NCBI RefSeq assembly: GCF_001638985.1
Contig: NW_017265143.1
Span: forward strand, 1,252,259-1,316,258
From: Phycomyces blakesleeanus NRRL 1555(-)
Lineage: Eukaryota; Mucoromycota; Mucoromycetes; Mucorales; Phycomycetaceae
Direction of reading: 5' to 3'
DNA length: 64,000 bases
In this document: in pieces, positions 57,456 through 64,000 of the stretch
How the letters are laid out: the number at the start of each line of letters is the position of its first letter
How positions within the stretch are numbered: position 1 is the stretch's first letter
The notes under the pieces: generated by a model
The model's database searches: none
What the model was told of the DNA's origin: nothing
Seen by the model: only the letters and a program-made list of their open reading frames with translations
Position numbers and translations under genes: made by a program

Positions 57456-59169
57456 TCAACGCTTGTTACCCATAGCATGATTACTGAAACAAAAAAAGAG
57501 GGCCTCTAACGCAAATACATTATACATCGTAAATTTTATCTTGATCATTTTCTATTTGTTAATATACATAATTCATAAATTAATATATATGTACACACAC
57601 TTAAGGCTATACAATCGTATTTGTTAGATATACTCAATAAATATATATACTTAGATTATATAATAATAAGATTACCAAAGTCTTTCTGCACATATCTAAA
57701 ATTATTTCAAGTCTAAATACAAGCTTGATAGTTTTATTTACACAAAGAGGCCTTTTATATATATATAGTAATTATGTATCATTTAAATTTCAAAATATTA
57801 AAGCCAGAGTATTTCAAAGGTAAAAATATACCCTTGAAATGTACAAGCCTTTAACAAGGTGACACACGGGGTACTTACAAGAGGGAATATAACTAATTAC
57901 GATACTATTGCGAGAAGGAACTTTCAAGTTGTATAGTCTTTACGTCCGGGTACTTGGCTATCACAAATTATAATCCTTAATGAAAAAGTGGCAACAAAGG
58001 ATAATAAACTGCTCCAAGAGGATACGTTCATGAGACAATGTATATGTACTCCTATAGCTAGGATGAGCCAATTACTGATCAAATTTCATTTCGATCATAA
58101 GCATGTTCGCATCATTCAGACTATCAAAGGTATGAAAATTCAAAATAAAAGTATGAATATAGTGTAAAAAAGCACCAAATACAAAGCTTTGTATTATTTC
58201 ATGCTTATTCAATATCAAGGGTATGTTATTTATAGGAAATTCTTTAAGATCACAAATACTAAAGTCTTTCTTTCTTTAAGTATAGGTTAAAAGTATGTCA
58301 GTTGTTGTTATCGTTTCTCGGCCTCCTTTATGCAATGTTTTTCAAGTAGTGGAAGTACTTGGGCGCATACTGCAGATATTTTACCCCTATATTTTCAACT
58401 TGAAAATAAAAATGAAATAAAAAAATTCAACTGTAATTTCAGCAGAGTTCTATTTTTCAATGTAGCTTTTTTTTTAATGAATTTGAAGATGCTTACCGAG
58501 TGTCTAATCGATTAGACCTTAAATTTCTTTTTGGTAAATTTTTAAAATACAAATTAGGTGTTTTAATAGATACTATACTCCAAAGGCTAACTTCTGCTTA
58601 AAAACATGTTAAATAATTGCTCTTTCTTTTGGATTTATTAATTAGAAAAAACATAAAATAAACATATTTCAAAATACTTCTTTGCAAATTAGAGTATCAT
58701 ACTTATTTTTTGAGTAGATAGATACCAGCTTTTAAAGTAAACAAGAAGCTGAAGATGATATTTGACTGTAAAATAACATGGCTCTTAAATGGGGTCCCGA
58801 TAGCAATAAGGATTGAAACCGTATATGGCAATAAAATAAAAATTATACATCGTCGATAGTGACACGCAGGGTACTTGAGGGAGCAGGTGTAACTAATTAC
58901 AAGTTTACCATGAGGAAGGACGCTCGAGTTGAATAGCGTTTATGGCCGGGCTACTAGCTAGCAAAGGTTATATTCCCAATTGGAGGCGTGGTAACGAGGG
59001 TCAATACACTACTGTTAAGAAAAAGTGTTCTCAAGACAATAGATTTGCGCTCAGTAATTTAGTTAGGATGCGTCAAATAATATTTATGATTAGGCGTATG
59101 TGGATGAAATCAGTTGTCAAAAAAATAATAAAATAAGAAAATGTTTTTAATGAGGTAAAAAGGTTACTT
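57456..59169. other. Gene-poor stretch with a diverged direct repeat
   Basis: No gene is supported. Segments 57859-57975 and 58859-58975 are diverged direct repeats whose starts are 1000 bases apart: GTGACAC, GGTACTT, AACTAATTAC and a GGGTACTTGGCTA/GGGCTACTAGCTA block are shared in order. One frame of both copies gives similar peptides (VTxxVL, TNY, then an in-frame stop), so they may be remnants of a coding element. Confidence 0.5.
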
Positions 59170-60329
59170 TATTATTCTTCACTAAACTTCCTCTGATAAT
59201 GGCATCCTCTGCCAACTTCGTTCTTCCTACTTTTTTCTCCTTCCGATCCGTTTGCCTTTTCCTTTGTTTGTATCAACTTCTTCACAACAAAATAACGCCC
59301 ACGGTTTCTCATATTCTTTTTCCAGGTGGTTTCTTTGTTGTTATGGTCGAGATAAGCTTTGCTTCTCTATTGCGGGTAAGATGGCGGCGAAGTAGCACTA
59401 GTATCACTTTGTCCAAAATTTTGTTGATTATCTTTTAGCTGTCCCGCCTATTCTTGAATTTGACCAGGTACGTTTCAAGAGTCATTGCCATGGCTTATTA
59501 TGATACTTTCTCAAGCCAGAAGCTCTGTTTATCAAGACCGGATTCTTTTAAACCACAAAACAGACTATTCTGCGCATGGTGAGCGTTTAAATTGACTTCT
59601 TTAGCACCACGGGCACCAAAAACATAGCTTTGCACAAATTGCAGGCGATGGCTTTTGAAGAGGCACTTGAAGTCAGTATCAAACCGCTTAGAGTCAATTA
59701 AATTCTTGTCCAACGGCTGGATAGTGTGTTATGGCTCGGTAGTTGCAACAAAAGGCAAAAATTCGGCGAAATTGAAGCCAGGAACTTTTTTAATCTTGTT
59801 ATCATTGTTGTCAAAGAAGACTTCGATAGTCCTCAGCTCACTGATCATCATATTTACGAGTGCCGAAAAACAAAGGGTATAAGTCTGTCGAGGTGGCCAT
59901 GGAATCTTTTAATATAATACACACAAATGTCTTTGCAATAGGAGGAAAATCCGTTCTGAAGAGGCTGTTCATTTGGACTGTGTACGTTCTCATTTCGTCA
60001 TACGGCTGTTCATTTGGTGGAGTGGCAGAAGAGTATTCTTTAGCTGTGTATCTTACCACGGAACCTACGGCAGCCTCAGCTATTTTGTCAAAGTTTTGAG
60101 ATACGAACTTCTTCCATTTATCAACATTTTTTAGCCCAGGGCGGTGCTCCATATGTGAGCGCATTATCTTTCTGTCACAATTGGCAAGTTGTGCTGCGTT
60201 CGTTATTATTGTTGCCGGTAGAGTCTTTACATTTAGGAGCTTGTTTTTCAGCTCATTTGTTTTATCCTCAGTTTCAATTTTTTTTTGCCAAGTTCTTCTA
60301 CGCGGTCTCTCATCGAAGTAAAGACGCAT
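59170..60329 (-). pseudogene. Decayed protein gene of unknown family
   Basis: The minus-strand reading starts near 60329 (LYFDERPRRRTWQKKIETED) and is open for 163 codons. It includes CDRKIMRSHMEHRPGLKN, VDKWKKFVSQNFDKIAEAAV and RTDFPPIAKTFVC. After a stop and frameshift near 59838 it continues in another frame (IEVFFDNNDNKIKKVPGF, a TAA, then QSYVFGARGAKEVNLNAHHA to 59498). The end contains a basic GRKKVGRTKLAEDAIIRGSL near 59220. The style (basic, many small lesions, no introns) suggests a mobile-element protein. I do not recognise it. Confidence 0.45.
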
Positions 60330-60944
60330 TCATCTAAGTCTTTCAACGGTCCTTATACACAATCATTTTTGTTGAGACTTCATTTGGCAGAGCTCTCAGA
60401 TTAGGTTTGTTTAGTATTACTTTGTAGAGAGGATGGCGGCGATATGTTCACACCTTGGTCAAAGCTTTCTCAGAGCTTTTTTTTTACACATTGGATTATT
60501 CTTTGCCAAATTTGCAAATATACCCTTTATTTGTTACTATTCATTTCATTATTATATATCAGCTCTCTAAGTATATTGGTTCCTTCTATCTTTATGCAGC
60601 TAATATTACCAACACCGTGAATATGTGGGTTGGCGAAATACTTTAAGACTAAAAAAAATACACAAGTCGTAATGCTTACGGGATTGACGTAATAAAAAGT
60701 TGCAATCAATTGATGAATTCTTCTTCAAGGTGAATGAAATCGAACGAAGCTGAATATTGGATGAATGTGAACCTGAGTATAAATGACTTTCAGCTTATGA
60801 AAGAAATTGTCTATTAAGGGAGTACGCGTAATAGAGGTGTCGAGTGATAATTTCAAGTATGCAAAAAAAAAATGGTGCACACAAACTAAAAAAGAAAGGG
60901 CAAAAATGTAAGTCGTATTATTGGATTAGAGTTTTAAAATATTA

Positions 60945-61476
60945 GGGAGGTTTGTGCAATTTTGTTTTACCAATCTCTTTTCCAATGTACTAATATGGAC
61001 AGAAATGTCTTACCAATTTTCTGAAGTTTCATTTCCATATTGAGGTCCACATCACGGTTGGGAAATAGAATGCAGCTAAACTAACGAACATTAACCTGTA
61101 TTAATGGTTAAGTTGATAGTCTGGTAATGCTTGGTCAATCAATTGACATAAACTATATTGTTAATTGCAGAATCGGTAATAGAGTGTGTAATATATATAA
61201 TCCAAATATATAGTTTTTAAAGAATGACATAAAAGAAGTCATGTTAATATAATATCTACATTGTTAAAAGTATATTTTTTAACATATTTTACTTCTACAT
61301 CTTCCTTTTATATATCGTTAGTTTAGCAGTTAAAAATAACCTTCAATTATTGGCTGAAGTCACTTTGTAAAGCCCAAATTGGGCTTACAAATTTGTTGGA
61401 AGTATGAAACAAACTATTCCTTTTTAGGCAAAAAATTTCCTTTTTAATTCTGTTAAGAAAATTGCACAAACCTCCC
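60945..61476. mobile_element. 532-bp non-autonomous element (MITE) with TA flanks
   Basis: Terminal inverted repeats GGGAGGTTTGTGCAATTTT at 60945 and its complement ending at 61476 match over about 19 bases. TA dinucleotides flank both ends (60943-60944 and 61477-61478), the target duplication of Tc1/mariner elements. The interior is non-coding and AT-rich, with a short palindrome AAGCCCAAATTGGGCTT near 61371. The stretches 60330-60944 and 61479-62155 have no gene I can support; the latter is upstream of the SET gene and should hold its promoter. Confidence 0.75.
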
Positions 61477-62155
61477 TATTTTTCTCTTTTCAAACGACTC
61501 TCATTGGTTAGTTTGCTTCCATTGCCACTAGAATTTAAAAGAGTATTTTTTATGGGAGCGATGTGCCATAGAATGCGAGGTCTAGAAAATCTCGTAATAA
61601 AAAGTTTTTATTTAATGTCAGACAAGTCATTATAACCAAAATTCTATTTAATATGTACTTGAACTAATTTTGAACTTTTTTAAAATAAAGGTGTGGTCAG
61701 TTATAAATTAATATAATTGGCTAAGTTAAGGATGATTTCGTTTTGTCCCCTTTTCCCTTTTTTTGAACTTTTAATCTGTCCATACGAAATATGAGCGACC
61801 CTGAGTACCGCGACTTACCTTTTTATATGGGGAAGTGCTGTTGCCGCGCGTTTGTCACGCGGTTATTGAAATTTTGCTATGCAGGTAAGAAAGAAGAATT
61901 AAGCAATATACATGGCTCGAGCGTGTTTTTCACGTGACTTGCCCTTTTCATACACGCCCCCTTTTCTCTAATATTGGTTGTCTTGTGCGCAATTGACATT
62001 GCTTCTTCCAAAAAAGCGAGAAGGAAGCATGCCCGGTAAGTTTAAAAAAAAACTCATTCGAGCAAATAGTAGACGCGATCTGAGGTGTGGATGCGAATTA
62101 ATCAAAATAATCCTGAAAAAAAGTTTTGAAAGAAGGAGAGGAAGATCGACCAACT

Positions 62156-64000
62156 ATGCCAAATAATAATAATAGTAAGACACACACAAAGAGAAATATA
62201 AAAGGAAGAAATGGGGGGGAAAATGGAAAAAAGAAAGAGTTTATTAATCATTATAGTATTCTCATTTACCAACTGAATTCTTTAGCATCTCCGGCAAAAG
62301 TTGATCAATCGCTTCACAAGGCAAGTTTTATCTTGCCTAATTCGTATTTAGGTCCTTATTTTACTATTATTATTATTTGTAAAACTGACTTTGACAATCT
62401 GACAGACATTGAAGTCACCAAGCGTGTCCCAATATTACCAGTCTGATAATAAAACTCCAGTGCAAGAGATCATTGAATTGCCAATGATCGGCGGGCCTTC
62501 CCAAGTGGGAACCTTGCCTCCTCTGGTTTCCTTGATGAGAACAAATTCAACTGTACATTCGGCAGCTGGACCAAAGTTCAAGTCCGGTGTATATCGGGGA
62601 GATCGCAAGGAGTCCGCAAAAGCACAGAGAACACGTAAACAGAATACTGAAGATTTTCTGAATAAACTGTTTGGTAGTCATCGACCACCTTCGTTTTCTC
62701 ACCCAGTCAAGTTTAATGTAATTCACCAAAACTCTCGGCGAACGACAAAAAAGGCAAAACATGTTACGACTGAAACTACCCGTGATGACAGCACAAGGGC
62801 AACTAATGGATTGGATACTCTTGCACAAGCCATAGAGCTTCAAATAACAGAGAAAGCTGTTGTAGAGAAATCCTCGAATGGTCCCACCAAGATAAAGAAA
62901 CGACGATCACCTACAAGTGAAGACGATGAATACACTGAAGAACCGTTAACAATGAAGCGTCAAAAAATATCTAACAAGTCCGATGACAATAGAAAGTATG
63001 CAAAAAAGTCAATCAACAAATCAGAAAAAAAACCAAAAATAGATCTTCAGACTGTTTCCGTAACTTCAAATCAGAGCTCTAAAGAGATAGCAACAGAAGA
63101 AGACGAAGCACGAGCTGAAAAAGAGTTGGAGATAGAGCTGATGAAAGATGATGATGTCGAAGAAGATGATATTTTGTGGAATAGTGTGGTACACGAGGAT
63201 ATGACAGAAGAAGAAACGTGGGATTGGAACCCATTTGGAGAGGTTGAGGATGCTGAAGACTACACTTATGTATTACGAGCTTTAGTCGAAGAAAAGACAG
63301 GAAAGATTTTTCCAGAATCTGGTGGTAATAGAAAAATAAGGAGTGATCTTTGAATTAGATGTATAATCCGATATATTGATTTATAATTATTGATAGTCGA
63401 GGGAATTGAATACCCTGACGGGACTACTTGCTCTCGTTCCCGGGTGTACAAACCTTTGACAGCATATGAAAGGTCTTCCGGGCTACTTCAGGAACCAATT
63501 GTTTCTGACACAACTGCAGCAGAGGCAAAGGCAAATGCACGAGCCAATCGGTTAGCCAACCGACGTTCGGCAGTGGATAAATCAACCAAGAACAAAGCTG
63601 CGGGTGAATCAGACACAATTAAGATAAATCATCTCAAGAATCGTAGAAAGCAGCTTAGGTTTGCTAAGTCCCCAATTCACGCGTGGGGGCTATTTGCAGA
63701 AGAGCCTATTGATGCCAATGATATTGTCATCGAATATGTTGGGGAGGTTATTCGGCATCAAGTGGCTGAAAAACGTGAAAAAGAGTATGAACGTACTGGA
63801 ATTGGCAGCAGTTATCTTTTCCGCGTAGACAATGACCGAGTAATTGATGCTACCAAAAGAGGAAACGTGGCTAGATTTATTAATCACTGCTGTGCTGTAA
63901 GTTGCCCGAATGTTTTCTCATATTATATACCGTCATTCTTGTTCTTACAGTATTTATTATGATAGCCTAACTGTGTCGCCAAGATTGTTACAATCGACAA
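62156..64000 (+). CDS. SET1: Histone H3-K4 methyltransferase, Set1-like, 3' end outside window
   Basis: Exons 62156-62320, 62406-63324, 63397-63896 and 63966-64000 (partial). The first intron fits a GC-AG intron (AAG|gcaagt ... gacag); the others are GT-AG, and phases agree. The long second exon is basic then acidic ([32 protein letters not shown]). An n-SET-like part follows ([28 protein letters not shown]), then the SET core: [56 protein letters not shown] and [12 protein letters not shown] across the last intron. This is the Set1/MLL signature, the catalytic subunit of COMPASS acting in the nucleus. No N-terminal RRM, usual in Set1, is visible. ATG 62156 is the first in frame; an undetected upstream exon is possible. 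Confidence 0.85.

Noticed and set aside
1..64000. tRNA and rRNA genes
   Set aside because: I looked for B-box-like GGTTCGAATCC patterns and rRNA-like sequence and saw none that I could support.

Overview
The window is eukaryotic and most likely comes from an early-diverging fungus of the Mucoromycota type. It is AT-rich, has short GT-AG introns, and carries CACTA, Helitron, Tc1/IS630, MULE, Harbinger, LINE and Fanzor-like elements. The host genes are fungal in style: a Set1-type SET-domain methyltransferase and an Ecm27/NCLX-type cation exchanger. The taxonomic call is inference; no rRNA, tRNA or other marker gene was seen.

Layout. From 1 to about 39.7 kb the sequence is almost entirely nested transposable elements. 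Two CACTA/EnSpm copies (about 700-5762 and 17886-22922) face each other as roughly 5.1-kb inverted arms. The 12.1-kb centre holds an orphan Myb-like fragment, a Tc1-like and an IS630-like pseudogene, and a Helitron RepHel gene broken by three LTR insertions and one intact-ended Tc1 insertion. Next come a MULE (22938-25823), minus-strand LINE ORF1 remnants (25.8-28.0 kb), a complete-ended Ty3/gypsy element with 258-bp LTRs (28269-33210), and a two-ORF LINE (33.2-39.1 kb) whose ORF2 carries a solo LTR.

From about 40 kb host-like genes appear between further elements: a small PPxY membrane protein (40115-40695, minus), an intronless protein ending in a CaaX box (42866-43375), a decayed Fanzor/TnpB-like nuclease gene (43887-46490, minus), a 5'-truncated LINE RT fragment (46897-48960, minus), and a PIF/Harbinger element (49838-53001) with a broken transposase but an open Myb-like partner gene. 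A 12-exon cation/Ca2+ exchanger follows (54080-57455), then an unidentified pseudogene (59170-60329), a 532-bp TA-flanked MITE (60945-61476), and the 5' part of a SET1-like gene (62156 to the window end).

Two patterns run across the window. First, unrelated elements have lost catalytic acidic residues, Walker A glycines and tryptophans through changes that all fit G-to-A on the coding strand. Second, the two CACTA arms are nearly identical in an internal tract of about 3.6 kb but clearly diverged on both sides of it, which looks like gene conversion between inverted repeats.
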